Position numbers and translations under genes: made by a program. The notes beneath the pieces were generated by a model. The model was not told the origin of the DNA. It made no database searches and saw nothing but the letters and a program-made list of their open reading frames with translations. From assembly GCA_035444285.1 (NCBI GenBank), contig DAOMOK010000016.1, positions 1-64,000 of the forward strand: DNA of 64,000 nucleotides. The letters run 5' to 3'. This document shows, piece by piece, positions 1-8,281 of this stretch; positions within the stretch are counted from its first letter, which is position 1; the number at the start of each line of letters is the position of its first letter. The stretch is from CAADGU01 sp035444285. GTDB taxonomy: Bacteria > Chloroflexota > Anaerolineae > Promineifilales > Promineifilaceae.

Positions 1-59
1 AATTACACCATTCGTCCCCGAAAAATGGGAGATAGTTTTTAGATGCTTACTAAGTAACG

Positions 60-65
60 TATAAT
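60..65 (+). promoter_or_regulatory. Possible -10 box (TATAAT) of a leaderless transcript
   Basis: A perfect TATAAT ends 7 nt before the ATG at 73. Transcription starting at the usual distance would begin at or next to the start codon. No Shine-Dalgarno lies in between. The -35 region is not close to TTGACA, so the call rests on the -10 and the matching spacing seen at 5031 and 24317. Confidence 0.45.
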
Positions 66-72
66 CTCCCCT

Positions 73-1734
73 ATGAAACCACTAACAGACCGCAAAAGAG
101 AATGGGAAGAGCGGGTGCTCAACCCGACCCGTACACGTTTCCCCGAACGCAAATCCCCCTTTAGCACCTCATCTGGCATTAAAATTGATCCTATCTATTT
201 GCCACCTTACCCGGAGCCGGATTACGAAGAAAAGTCAGGCTTTCCCGGCGAATACCCGTTTACACGGGGGGTGCAGCCAACCATGTACCGGGGGCGGTTT
301 TGGACCATGCGCCAGTATGCCGGTTTTGGCACGGCCGTAGAGTCTAACCAACGCTACAAATTCCTGCTGGCGCAGGGGCAAACCGGTCTGTCGGTGGCCT
401 TTGACCTGCCCACGCAGATTGGGTATGACGCTGATGACCCTATGGCTTTGGGCGAGGTAGGGAAAGTGGGCGTCAGCATCCCCAGTTTGCGCGACATGCA
501 AATTTTGCTAGACGGGATTCCGCTGGATAAGGTCAGCATCAGCATGACAATCAACGCGCCTGCTGCTGTTTTGCTGGCGATGGTCATTGCCGTGGGCAAA
601 CAACAAGGCGTGCCCGCCCACAAGCTGCGCGGCACCATCCAAAATGACATTCTCAAAGAGTATATTGCGCGGGGTACCTATATTTTCCCGCCACGGCCGT
701 CTATGCGGCTGATTACCGATGTGTTTGACTACTGCGCCCGTGAAGTGCCCCATTGGAATACTATTTCCGTATCGGGCTATCATATTCGGGAAGCGGGCAG
801 CACGGCCGTGCAGGAGATCGCCTTCACGCTGGCTGACGGCATCACCTATGTGCAGGCCGCCGTAGACGCTGGATTGGATGTAGACCAGTTTGCCGACCAG
901 ATTTCCTTCTTCTTTAATGCCCACAACAATTTCCTGGAAGAGATCGCCAAATTCCGCGCCGCCCGCCGTTTGTGGGCCAAAATCATGCGGGAGCGATTTG
1001 GTGCGAAGAATCCCAAAAGCTGGCAGTTACGCTTCCACACGCAGACGGCGGGCAGCACCTTGACAGCGCAGCAGCCGGAGAATAATGTGGTGCGCGTGGC
1101 CTTGCAGGCGTTGGCGGCAGTGTTGGGCGGCACGCAGAGTTTGCATACCAACGGCCGTGATGAAGCCCTGGCTCTGCCCACCGCCGAAGCCGCCCAAATC
1201 GCCCTGCGCACCCAACAAATCATTGCCTACGAAAGCGGCGTCGGCGACACCATTGATCCATTGGCCGGTTCATACTATATCGAGCATCTCACTGATGAAC
1301 TGGAAAGCCGCGCCGCCGTCTACATCCAGACCATTGATGATATGGGCGGCATGTTGACGGCCATTGAAACCGGCTATGTACAGCGCGAAATTCAAGAAGC
1401 TGCCTACCAGTTCCAACGTGCGCTAGAAGCAAAACAAGAAATTGTGGTGGGTGTGAATAAGTTTGAGCAGACAGATGAAAAACTGAGCATTGAAATGATG
1501 AAGCTCGATCCGGCCATGGAAGCGGCGCAGCGGGCGCATCTGGCCGAACTGCGCGCCGCCAGAGACAACGGTAAAGTGGCCGAACTGCGCGGACAACTGG
1601 CGCAAACGGCCGTGTCCCAGGAAAACCTGATGCCGCTCCTCATCACCTGCGTGGAAAATGACGTGACGCTGGGTGAAATTTGCCACACCTTGCGTGATGT
1701 GTGGGGCGAATATCAGCCAAATATAGATTTGTAG
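73..1734 (+). CDS. Methylmalonyl-CoA mutase, catalytic (alpha/N-terminal) subunit
   Basis: Predicted cytosolic enzyme interconverting succinyl-CoA and (R)-methylmalonyl-CoA, 553 residues. The N-terminal pattern TMYRGRFWTMRQYAGF and the core NDILKEYIARGTYIFPP match the TIM-barrel catalytic subunit. Tyr72 and Arg200 sit where true methylmalonyl-CoA mutases carry Tyr and Arg; isobutyryl-CoA mutases carry Phe and Gln there. The protein stops at the end of the catalytic part, so the cobalamin-binding domain must be a separate protein, as in archaeal-type two-subunit enzymes. No such gene is in this window. The methylmalonyl-CoA epimerase gene follows 44 bp downstream, which supports a propionyl-CoA or 3-hydroxypropionate type pathway. 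The start has a -10-like TATAAT only 7 nt upstream and no Shine-Dalgarno, so the mRNA may be leaderless. Confidence 0.93.
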   Translation: MKPLTDRKREWEERVLNPTRTRFPERKSPFSTSSGIKIDPIYLPPYPEPDYEEKSGFPGEYPFTRGVQPTMYRGRFWTMRQYAGFGTAVESNQRYKFLLAQGQTGLSVAFDLPTQIGYDADDPMALGEVGKVGVSIPSLRDMQILLDGIPLDKVSISMTINAPAAVLLAMVIAVGKQQGVPAHKLRGTIQNDILKEYIARGTYIFPPRPSMRLITDVFDYCAREVPHWNTISVSGYHIREAGSTAVQEIAFTLADGITYVQAAVDAGLDVDQFADQISFFFNAHNNFLEEIAKFRAARRLWAKIMRERFGAKNPKSWQLRFHTQTAGSTLTAQQPENNVVRVALQALAAVLGGTQSLHTNGRDEALALPTAEAAQIALRTQQIIAYESGVGDTIDPLAGSYYIEHLTDELESRAAVYIQTIDDMGGMLTAIETGYVQREIQEAAYQFQRALEAKQEIVVGVNKFEQTDEKLSIEMMKLDPAMEAAQRAHLAELRAARDNGKVAELRGQLAQTAVSQENLMPLLITCVENDVTLGEICHTLRDVWGEYQPNIDL

Positions 1735-1735
1735 C

Positions 1736-1763
1736 GTAGGGCGATTTTGCAAAATCGCCCTAC
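1736..1763. repeat. Perfect 28-bp palindrome between mutase and epimerase genes
   Basis: GTAGGGCGATTTTG is followed directly by its exact reverse complement. It fills the gap between the mutase stop codon and the ribosome binding site of the epimerase gene. It could form a hairpin that attenuates or protects the mRNA. There is no T-run after it, so a Rho-independent terminator is not supported. Confidence 0.85.
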
Positions 1764-1778
1764 AGCAGGAACAGGCCC

Positions 1779-2321
1779 ATGATCAAAAAAATAAGCCATA
1801 TTGCCATTGTGGTACCGAAATTGGAAGAAGGCACGGCGTTTTGGGCAGAAGCGCTGGGGCTGGATGTCAGCCATCAGGAGCGTGTGCCTGACCAGGGGGT
1901 TGACGTGGCATTTATTCCGGTGGGTGAGAGTGATATTGAACTATTGGAACCGATTGACCCCACCAGCGGCGTAGCCCGTTATCTGGAAAAAAGAGGGCCG
2001 GGGATGCACCACATCTGCTTTGAAGTGGATGATATGGCAGCTACATTGGCCCGCTTGAAAGCAGCAAATGTACCCCTGATCAACGAAGAACCGACGGTAA
2101 GCGCCGATGGCAAAAAGATAGCCTTTGTGCATCCCAAAGGGACGGGTGGGGTGTTGGTGGAGCTTTACGAGCTACCGGTATTGACTGAGGCTACCGAAGC
2201 CACCGAAAGTGTACGCCACCGGCTGCGTGACGGCCGTGAGGTGTATACTGCCGGCGCTAAAGCGTTTCTGTCAGGCATCCGGCACGGCCATGATGCCGAC
2301 GCCCCCACCGAAAACACCTGA
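1779..2321 (+). CDS. mce: Methylmalonyl-CoA epimerase (VOC superfamily)
   Basis: Predicted to epimerise (S)- and (R)-methylmalonyl-CoA, feeding the mutase encoded just upstream. The first 135 residues form the two-module VOC fold. Metal ligands expected for the family are visible as His7 (KISHIAIV), Glu54 (DIELLEP), His78 (GMHHICFE) and Glu128 (GVLVELYE). The start is chosen for the AGGA about 8 nt upstream. A tail of about 45 residues after the usual end is charged and looks disordered; it includes an ACGGCCGT-derived segment. Gene order after the mutase supports the function strongly. Confidence 0.92.
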   Translation: MIKKISHIAIVVPKLEEGTAFWAEALGLDVSHQERVPDQGVDVAFIPVGESDIELLEPIDPTSGVARYLEKRGPGMHHICFEVDDMAATLARLKAANVPLINEEPTVSADGKKIAFVHPKGTGGVLVELYELPVLTEATEATESVRHRLRDGREVYTAGAKAFLSGIRHGHDADAPTENT

Positions 2322-2696
2322 TTGATGAATGTCACATTTTCACTATGACATCTGACACTATTATTTATAGGCTTATCGCATATTATTAGATGTAGAAGCC
2401 GCCGTAACAAAGCAGGCGTGACGAGTCAAACACATAAAGAAGCGGTTTGACCTGGTGATAGCTCTGAGGAGCAGTCCCGGCAGCCAAAGTTAATTGGTAG
2501 AGTTGAACTCTCCGACGGCGCTTTTAGACGGCTTCACTTAACAAATTTTCTATCGGGGTGGCGCTAATATCCTGCCAGGGATATTGGGCCTAAGCCATGT
2601 CCACGGTGGCGGCCCTGGCGAGTTGTTGAATCGGGTTGTTGTAAAGCGGGCGCCCTGCCTGGTTTACTTCACAGGTTATACGTTTACTTCCATAGC
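2322..2696. other. 375-bp gap with no convincing gene
   Basis: No reading frame with coding character or recognisable motif was found on either strand. On the minus strand short open stretches interrupted by stop codons could be a decayed gene end, but no family is recognisable. The first part is AT-rich compared with its flanks. Confidence 0.5.
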
Positions 2697-2726
2697 AAGA
2701 GGTCGAGTGTAAAAGCTCGACCTCTT
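2697..2726 (-). terminator. Hairpin downstream of the VWA lipoprotein gene
   Basis: AAGAGGTCGAG and CTCGACCTCTT form an 11-bp perfect stem with an 8-nt loop, a few bases past the minus-strand stop codon at 2733. The following T-tract is weak, so it is a probable transcript end rather than a textbook terminator. Confidence 0.6.
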
Positions 2727-2732
2727 ACCTTT

Positions 2733-4160
2733 TTAGGGGTTGAGCGCTGCCAGTTCTGCCGCCACAATCTGCACAATCAGGTCATCCAGGTCAGCCACAT
2801 TGTAGTTAGTCACGGCAAAGGTCGGTTCGGCCAGGTCGCCAGCATCAGCGGGGGTATCCGTCAGAAAGATGAAACGGCCGTTTGTCACCTGCGCCAACTG
2901 CCGAAAAATGTACTCCCCCTGCGCGTTCAGGCTGCTGCTGGCGATGGGGTAAATTTTAATCCCCTGTGCGGTCGCCTGTCGTAAGTGGAAGGCATAATTT
3001 TCCTGGTCGGGGTAATCCAGGTGCGGCGGTGCATCCGCAATTAAAAAGATGAGGCTGATGCCCTGCTGCCGCCAGGTTACATCGTTGAGGGCGCTGGACA
3101 ACCCGGCGTGTAAATCTTCGGGATAGTCGCCGCCGCCGCGAGCTTCAATGGCGGCTAAAGCGCCTACAAATGGTTCTAATTCGGCTGTAAAGGGGAAGGT
3201 GTTGACCAGAAAGTCGTCACCGCGGTCACGGTAGGTGACAAAACCAAATCGGACATCGGGACGGGCGGGCAAAGCGTCAATTTGCAAAGCGATGGCGATC
3301 ATGTTGTCTTTAAGCTGGCGAATTTCATCGGCCATACTGCCGGTGGCATCAATGAGCAAGAGAATATCCAGAGGCACGGCCGTACCCTCTTCCCTCTCCC
3401 CGGCAAATGCCAACCGCCGGTTTTGCCCCGCCCCACCCACGGCCAGAGACATTGCCATGGTTTGTTCCCCATATACGGCCGTCACTTCATAAATCCCGGT
3501 CTGGCTGCCATAGATACGTGGAAAAAACATCGTTGTGCCAGTGCTATAGGTGCGTAGTTCTGTCACCAACTCACCATTCGCCGTTATCTGTACCGGCACA
3601 CCGGGCATAGGCCGCCCCAATGCATCCACCACTTGAATAATATGCCGTTCGCTCACGTCCAGGGGAATGATATTTTCGGCCGTGTATGACCGCAGATAAG
3701 CCAGATACTCGTCCCAATTCTGATTATCATCCACCTCGCCAGCCATCAGGCGGCTGCTTTCAGCCAGCGTAATGTTCACGGCCGTACCCGCTCGCACCCC
3801 TTCCCCGGTGCTGCCAGCCGCCGCCAATGGGGAAACGCCCCCACTAACTTTTGAACCACTAATAGGCGTGGGTATGGGCACAGCATCCCCCTCGCTGTCT
3901 CTGGAAAATGGGTAATCGCCCGGCTGTATCTCCTGCTCGTCAACCGGCGATTCCAGTCCTGGTGCGATTGTCACCGTTTCTACCACCACCCGCGTTACCT
4001 CAATAGCCTGCACTTCTATTGTGACCGTTTCCACTACCGTTTCCGTCACCACGCGAGTGACTTCCACCACCTGAGGCTGGCGCTGTGAACAGGCTGCCAA
4101 TACAAGCAAGCCTATCATTATCAGCCAGAAACCCCACCATCTCACTTTTCTTCGATACAT
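2733..4160 (-). CDS. Secreted lipoprotein with von Willebrand factor A domain
   Basis: 475 residues. An N-terminal signal peptide ends in the lipobox LAAC near residue 24, so the protein is predicted to be lipid-anchored outside the membrane. It is followed by Val/Thr/Glu-rich repeats (EVTRVVTETVVE style) common in Chloroflexota lipoproteins. A carboxypeptidase-like segment precedes a VWA domain with the metal-site motif DATGS in DILLLIDATGSMADEI and a later Thr/Asp pair (FGFVTYRDRGDDF). The role is probably binding or sensing; the partner is unknown. A second lipoprotein gene lies 44 bp upstream in the same orientation, which suggests an operon. Confidence 0.8.
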   Translation of the reverse strand: MYRRKVRWWGFWLIMIGLLVLAACSQRQPQVVEVTRVVTETVVETVTIEVQAIEVTRVVVETVTIAPGLESPVDEQEIQPGDYPFSRDSEGDAVPIPTPISGSKVSGGVSPLAAAGSTGEGVRAGTAVNITLAESSRLMAGEVDDNQNWDEYLAYLRSYTAENIIPLDVSERHIIQVVDALGRPMPGVPVQITANGELVTELRTYSTGTTMFFPRIYGSQTGIYEVTAVYGEQTMAMSLAVGGAGQNRRLAFAGEREEGTAVPLDILLLIDATGSMADEIRQLKDNMIAIALQIDALPARPDVRFGFVTYRDRGDDFLVNTFPFTAELEPFVGALAAIEARGGGDYPEDLHAGLSSALNDVTWRQQGISLIFLIADAPPHLDYPDQENYAFHLRQATAQGIKIYPIASSSLNAQGEYIFRQLAQVTNGRFIFLTDTPADAGDLAEPTFAVTNYNVADLDDLIVQIVAAELAALNP

Positions 4161-4204
4161 AAGCGTCTCCTCCTGGGATAATCGCCGCGTGTGGCGTAGG
4201 GCTT

Positions 4205-4924
4205 TTATGGGGATAGTGTGATTAACACTTCGGCGATGAGAGTTGTGAAAGCGCCACCTACATCATCTGGCGTTGGATCATCAGGCAACAGCAAGACACG
4301 GCCGTTACCCACCGCCGCCACCTCTGCCCAATCAGCCGACTCTGCTGTTTGCAAAATGTAGAGGCGCGCGTTTTGGGACACGGCCGTTGCCGCCAGCGTT
4401 AATACCTCTTCATCCGGCAATTGTGTTTCATCCACCAGCAGCAAAATCAGGCGTGGCGCGCTATCAGTCCGCCAGCCGGGTAATTGCAGCCCAGCCGCTA
4501 ACGCTTCAGGTAAGGTAAGTGGTGGGTTCAAGGTGTCTGGGGTATCGGAAACGGCCGTCATATCCGGCGTAAAATCAAAACTACCGGCATGGTCGGCCGC
4601 ACCATATAAAACTAGAGCAAAATGCGCATTGGGCAGCGCCAATTGTGTAGAGACGGTGATCAGGTCTACGGCCGTTAAAGCATCCGGGGGCGCTACCAGC
4701 AAAATATCTGGCATCAAGGCGGCAGCATTCGCCCGCGTCGGCAGCGCTTTCGCGCCGCTGATGGGCGTCGGCAACACATCGCCAATGGACTCACTGCCTG
4801 TCGCTTCTACATCCGTCGCCGTTTCCGGCTGCGCTTCCTGTTCCGTCATCGCCCCGCCACAAGCCGCCAATACCAGCAGCAAGAACAGGATTACGGCCGT
4901 GAACCAGCCATGTTGTCTTCTCAT
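4205..4924 (-). CDS. Putative lipoprotein, VWA-like remnant
   Basis: 239 residues from the preferred start, with a signal peptide of the form FLLLVLAACGG and hence a lipobox Cys. The region after residue 70 (PDILLVAPPDALTAVDLI) has the strand pattern of a VWA-like fold, but the DxSxS metal motif is missing, so it may be a degenerate paralogue of the downstream lipoprotein. The start at 4924 is chosen for the GGAGGG four bases before it; an upstream ATG at 4939 is possible. It is transcribed divergently from the ATPase operon. Confidence 0.6.
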   Translation of the reverse strand: MRRQHGWFTAVILFLLLVLAACGGAMTEQEAQPETATDVEATGSESIGDVLPTPISGAKALPTRANAAALMPDILLVAPPDALTAVDLITVSTQLALPNAHFALVLYGAADHAGSFDFTPDMTAVSDTPDTLNPPLTLPEALAAGLQLPGWRTDSAPRLILLLVDETQLPDEEVLTLAATAVSQNARLYILQTAESADWAEVAAVGNGRVLLLPDDPTPDDVGGAFTTLIAEVLITLSP

Positions 4925-5030
4925 CACGCCCTCCATCATACAGGATGTTTTCTAAACGCTCCTACCGGGCTGCCAGTTCCCCACATTGCCACAAACAACC
5001 AGGCAAAAGGGCAAAAAGAGCCGTTTCTGG

Positions 5031-5036
5031 TATACT
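5031..5036 (+). promoter_or_regulatory. Possible -10 box (TATACT) for the N-ATPase operon
   Basis: TATACT ends 7 nt before the chosen atpD start at 5044, with no Shine-Dalgarno between. This is the same geometry as at 60-65 and 24317-24322 and suggests a leaderless atpD mRNA. Confidence 0.4.
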
Positions 5037-5043
5037 TCTGCCT

Positions 5044-6447
5044 ATGACGCAGCGGCAGGAGGCGCAGTCTGACCACAATGCAGGCACCGTCGTTGCCATA
5101 CGCGGCAGTGTGGTGGATGCGCAATTTCCCCAACATCTCCCTCAATTGTACCAGCGGTTAGTCGCCGACGGCCCAAACGGGCCAATCATCATTGAAGTGG
5201 TGGCTCATCTGGATGGACGGCGGGTACGTGGCGTGGCCCTGACGCCCACCCAAGGATTGGCGCGGGGCACGCCGATTGTGGATGAGGCACGGCCGTTGCA
5301 AGTCCCCGTCGGGCAGCGCATTCTCGGCCGTATCTTCAACGTCTTCGGTGAAACCCTGGATAACCAGGAACCCATCACCGGTGGCGAATGGCGCGCCATC
5401 CACCAACCCGCCATCCCTCTGCACCAACGCTCTGTACAATCTGAAATTTTTGCCACCGGCATCAAAGCCATTGACGTGCTAACCCCTCTGGAACGCGGCG
5501 GGCGCGCCGGTTTGTTTGGCGGCGCTGGTGTGGGCAAAACCGTACTCATCACCGAACTCATCCACAACGTCGTCGGCCAATACGAAGGCGTCAGCCTCTT
5601 TTGTGGTATTGGTGAGCGCAGCCGCGAAGCCGAAGAACTGTATCGGGAGATGAAAGAGGCAGGTGTGTTGGAAAACACCGTTATGATTTTCGGCCAGATG
5701 AATGAGCCGCCCGGTGCGCGCTTCCGCGTGGGCCACGCCGCCCTGACCATGGCCGAATACTTCCGCGATGATGCCCAACAGGATGTACTGCTGCTGATTG
5801 ACAACATTTTTCGTTTCATCCAGGCCGGGTCAGAAGTATCGGGGCTGATGGGGCAAATCCCCTCACGAGTTGGCTACCAACCCACCCTGGCTACCGAACT
5901 GGCCGAATTGCAGGAACGCATCTGCAACACCGCGACCGGCGCCATAACTTCCGTACAGGCCGTTTACGTACCCGCCGATGACTTCACCGACCCGGCAGCC
6001 ATCCACACCTTTGGCTATCTTACGGCTTCCATCGTTCTCTCCCGCAAACGGGCCAGTGAAGGACTGTATCCGGCTATAGACCCGCTGCAATCCGGCTCCA
6101 AAATGCTGACGCCACGCATTGTGGGGCAGCGCCATTACCACATCGCCCAGGAAATTCGCCGCACGCTGGCCGGCTACGAGGAGCTAAAGGACATCATCGC
6201 CATGTTAGGGTTGGAAGAACTGTCGCCGGAGGATCGGCGGGTGGTGGAGCGGGCGCGGCGGTTGGAACGTTTTCTGACACAGCCTTTTTTTACCACCGAG
6301 CAGTTTACCGGCATGAGTGGCAAGCTGGTGTCGCTGGAAGAATCGTTGGATGGCTGCGAGCGCATCTTGAATGACGAGTTTGCCGAATTTCCGGAACGGG
6401 CCTTGTATATGATTGGCGCCATCAGTGAAGCGGAGGCCCCGCGATGA
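5044..6447 (+). CDS. atpD: N-type (Na+) F-ATPase subunit beta
   Basis: 467 residues; catalytic subunit of the F1 head that hydrolyses or makes ATP. Walker A GGAGVGKT spans residues 159-166, the catalytic Glu191 lies in GIGERSRE, and Walker B is VLLLIDNIFRF. The C-terminal DELSEED-like segment reads LEELSPEDR. The start MTQRQEAQ at 5044 is preferred over an in-frame ATG at 4945 because the extra 33 residues are unlike the family and overlap the divergent promoter region. It is the first gene of the operon, as in N-ATPase operons, where beta precedes the membrane subunits. The next gene overlaps by ATGA. Confidence 0.95.
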   Translation: MTQRQEAQSDHNAGTVVAIRGSVVDAQFPQHLPQLYQRLVADGPNGPIIIEVVAHLDGRRVRGVALTPTQGLARGTPIVDEARPLQVPVGQRILGRIFNVFGETLDNQEPITGGEWRAIHQPAIPLHQRSVQSEIFATGIKAIDVLTPLERGGRAGLFGGAGVGKTVLITELIHNVVGQYEGVSLFCGIGERSREAEELYREMKEAGVLENTVMIFGQMNEPPGARFRVGHAALTMAEYFRDDAQQDVLLLIDNIFRFIQAGSEVSGLMGQIPSRVGYQPTLATELAELQERICNTATGAITSVQAVYVPADDFTDPAAIHTFGYLTASIVLSRKRASEGLYPAIDPLQSGSKMLTPRIVGQRHYHIAQEIRRTLAGYEELKDIIAMLGLEELSPEDRRVVERARRLERFLTQPFFTTEQFTGMSGKLVSLEESLDGCERILNDEFAEFPERALYMIGAISEAEAPR

Positions 6448-6821
6448 TCCTGAAGGTGCTGCTGCCGAAGCAGGTATTGGTAGAGGAGATGGTGCGCAAG
6501 GTAACGGCCGAAGGGCAGAATGGCTCTTTTTGCCTGCTACCGCGCCATATTGATTTTGTCTCAGCGTTGGTGCCCGGTCTGTTGGTTTATGAAACGGCCG
6601 TTGGCGCGGAAAACTACCTGGCCATTGATGAAGGTATTTTGGTGAAGTGTGGCCCAGAAGTGCTGGTCTCCACGCGCAACGCCGTGCAAGGGGCAGACCT
6701 GGGGCAGCTTCAGGCGCTCATCCGCGAGCAGTTTGCCGAACTGGATGAGCGGGAACAACAGACACGCTCGGCGCTGGCTAAAATTGAGGCAGATTTTGTG
6801 CGTCGCTTTTTGGAGTTGTGA
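6444..6821 (+). CDS. atpC: N-type F-ATPase subunit epsilon
   Basis: 125 residues; rotor-stalk subunit connecting gamma to the c-ring. The N-terminal beta-sandwich (MILKVLLPKQVLVEE, EGQNGSFCLLPRHIDFVSALVPGLL) is followed by a helical tail rich in Glu/Gln/Arg. It overlaps the atpD stop codon by four bases (ATGA), so translation is probably coupled. Position directly after atpD is standard for N-ATPases. Confidence 0.9.
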   Translation: MILKVLLPKQVLVEEMVRKVTAEGQNGSFCLLPRHIDFVSALVPGLLVYETAVGAENYLAIDEGILVKCGPEVLVSTRNAVQGADLGQLQALIREQFAELDEREQQTRSALAKIEADFVRRFLEL

Positions 6822-6836
6822 TGAAGAGTTTAGAAT

Positions 6837-7199
6837 GTGGGCCGCATGATGGATGAGGGTAACGGCCGTGCCCCCCATCAGAACCTCGAACGGCGCATCG
6901 CCCGCAAAGAGCAGCGCAAACTATGGGCGCGTCGCCATCAAAAAGAGCGTGTTTGGTTTGGTCTGGGCATGTTCGGCATTGTGGGCTGGTCTGTCGCCAT
7001 CCCAACCTTACTTGGCCTGGCGCTAGGCCTGTACATAGACGCCAACTGGCCCAGCCGCTTCTCCTGGACATTGATGCTGCTGGTCGGCGGCGTCTTGCTC
7101 GGCTGTTGGAATGCCTGGCACTGGGTCAGCCAGGAGCAGGCGCGCATCGAAAAGGAAATGGAAGAACTGCCACCAGAAGAAACGGACGAACAGGTATGA
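6837..7199 (+). CDS. atpQ: N-ATPase AtpQ (AtpI-like membrane protein)
   Basis: 120 residues. A charged N-terminus is followed by two membrane helices (FGIVGWSVAIPTLLGLALGLYI and WTLMLLVGGVLLGCW) and an acidic tail. The layout matches AtpI/AtpQ proteins, thought to help c-ring assembly or cation supply. The GTG start at 6837 has GAAGAG 8 nt upstream; ATG codons at 6846 and 6849 are alternatives. It overlaps atpR by ATGA. Confidence 0.8.
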   Translation: MGRMMDEGNGRAPHQNLERRIARKEQRKLWARRHQKERVWFGLGMFGIVGWSVAIPTLLGLALGLYIDANWPSRFSWTLMLLVGGVLLGCWNAWHWVSQEQARIEKEMEELPPEETDEQV

Positions 7200-7480
7200 T
7201 CAACGCACAGCTTCTACTCAGCTTTTTCGTTGGCGGCGTGGCCGGCAGCCTCTACTTCGGCGGCCTCTGGTATACCGTGCGCCAACTGCCCACCACCAAT
7301 CGCCCGGCGCTGCTGCTTATCGGCAGCTTCCTGCTGCGGCTGGTTTTGCTCCTAGCTACTCTTTATCTGCTAACCAGCGCCCATTGGAGCTACCTGCTCA
7401 GCGCCCTGGTTGGTCTTCTGCTGGCCCGCACCTTGCTCATCCGCCGCTGGGGGCCGGAGTCGGTAATCCGTAATCCGTAA
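7196..7480 (+). CDS. atpR: N-ATPase AtpR membrane protein
   Basis: 94 residues with three membrane helices. AtpR is a signature gene of N-ATPase operons; its helix 2 here carries an Arg within the membrane (SFLLRLVLLLATLYLL), as in the family. The start ATG overlaps the atpQ stop. The last residues VIRNP and the stop codon are read from a tandem GTAATCC repeat, so the C-terminus has been rewritten by the repeat. Confidence 0.8.
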   Translation: MINAQLLLSFFVGGVAGSLYFGGLWYTVRQLPTTNRPALLLIGSFLLRLVLLLATLYLLTSAHWSYLLSALVGLLLARTLLIRRWGPESVIRNP

Positions 7481-7511
7481 TCGGTGAGCGGTGAGCGGTG
7501 AGCGGTGAGCG
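7463..7511. repeat. Seven perfect tandem heptamers
   Basis: Units are GTAATCC twice, GTAATCG once and GTGAGCG four times, 49 bp without interruption. The tract begins inside atpR, supplies its stop codon, and ends just before the ribosome-binding region of atpB. Confidence 0.95.
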
Positions 7512-7536
7512 GTTGGGAGGTAAAAGCAAGCGAACT

Positions 7537-8229
7537 ATGGAAATTAGTCCTGATAACATCATTTGGGTCTATGGCCCTTTCAAACTCAATGCCACCATTC
7601 TTTTTACCTGGCTGATCATGGTGTTGCTGGTGGTTGGCTCCTGGTTGGTCACGCGCCGGCTTTCTAGCGATGAACAGATCTCACGTGGGCAGAATTTACT
7701 GGAAGTGCTGGTGCAGGCACTACACCAGCAGATTAGCGAAATCGGCCAGCAGCCGCCTGAACGGTATTTGCCCTTCATTGGCACGCTTTTCATCTTCATT
7801 GCTACCGCCAACCTGCTGGCTGTCGTGCCCGGTTACCGGCCCCCTACCGGCTCGCTCTCTACCACCACCGCCCTGGCTATTTGCGTTTTTGTAGCCGTGC
7901 CTATGTACGGCATTTCCCGGCTAGGCCTGCGGACGTACCTGAAACAGTACACCAAACCCTCGCTCATTATGCTGCCCTTCAACATCATTGGTGAGCTGTC
8001 GCGCACGCTGGCTTTGGCAGTACGTCTGTTTGGCAATGTGATGAGCGGGACGATGATTGTGGCGGTGTTGATCTCTATTGCTCCCCTCTTTTTGCCCATA
8101 ACAATGCAGTTATTGGGGCTTGTTACCGGCCTGATCCAGGCTTATATTTTTGCCGTACTGGCCATGGTCTACATCGCCTCTGCCACACAGGTACAGGAAG
8201 CGAAACGGCCGTCGCCCGACAACACATGA
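7537..8229 (+). CDS. atpB: N-type F-ATPase subunit a
   Basis: 230 residues; membrane stator subunit forming the ion half-channels. Several hydrophobic helices are present, and the essential Arg lies in the family motif TLALAVRLFGNVMSG. The ATG at 7537 (MEISPDNIIWVYGPFKLN) is chosen because upstream in-frame GTG codons fall within the heptamer repeat. GGGAGG lies about 16 nt upstream, rather far. A strong hairpin follows the stop codon before atpE. Confidence 0.93.
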   Translation: MEISPDNIIWVYGPFKLNATILFTWLIMVLLVVGSWLVTRRLSSDEQISRGQNLLEVLVQALHQQISEIGQQPPERYLPFIGTLFIFIATANLLAVVPGYRPPTGSLSTTTALAICVFVAVPMYGISRLGLRTYLKQYTKPSLIMLPFNIIGELSRTLALAVRLFGNVMSGTMIVAVLISIAPLFLPITMQLLGLVTGLIQAYIFAVLAMVYIASATQVQEAKRPSPDNT

Positions 8230-8230
8230 A

Positions 8231-8266
8231 AACTGGTGGGCAAGTTGGCTAACTTGCCCACCAGTT
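8231..8266 (+). promoter_or_regulatory. Perfect 16-bp hairpin between atpB and atpE
   Basis: AACTGGTGGGCAAGTT, loop GGCT, then the exact complement. It starts 1 nt after the atpB stop and ends just ahead of the AGGAG of atpE. It has no T-run. It could protect or insulate the atpE message, which must be translated in excess because many c subunits are needed per enzyme (inference). Confidence 0.75.
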
Positions 8267-8281
8267 GCAAAGGAGTTCACT

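Larger units (their letters stand above)
331..4899. repeat. Dispersed highly iterated palindrome ACGGCCGT (first 15 copies of a window-wide repeat)
   Basis: Copies of ACGGCCGT read in the first 5 kb start at about 331, 693, 802, 1151, 1606, 2230, 2874, 3376, 3474, 3778, 4297, 4380, 4553, 4669 and 4892. The same density continues through most of the 64 kb, on coding and non-coding DNA alike. In genes it is read as Thr-Ala-Val, as Gly-Arg, or as Arg-Pro depending on frame, which explains the many TAV, DGR and RP tripeptides in the proteins. At this base composition chance predicts roughly one copy per 40 kb (my estimate). Copies are absent from the AT-rich genes at 49.9-51.5 kb and from the PIN toxin pair at 18.1-18.8 kb. 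Confidence 0.95.

Noticed and set aside
4945..5043. Upstream extension of atpD to the ATG at 4945
   Set aside because: The extra 33 residues have no family match and overlap the promoter between two divergent genes; the ATG at 5044 gives normal length.
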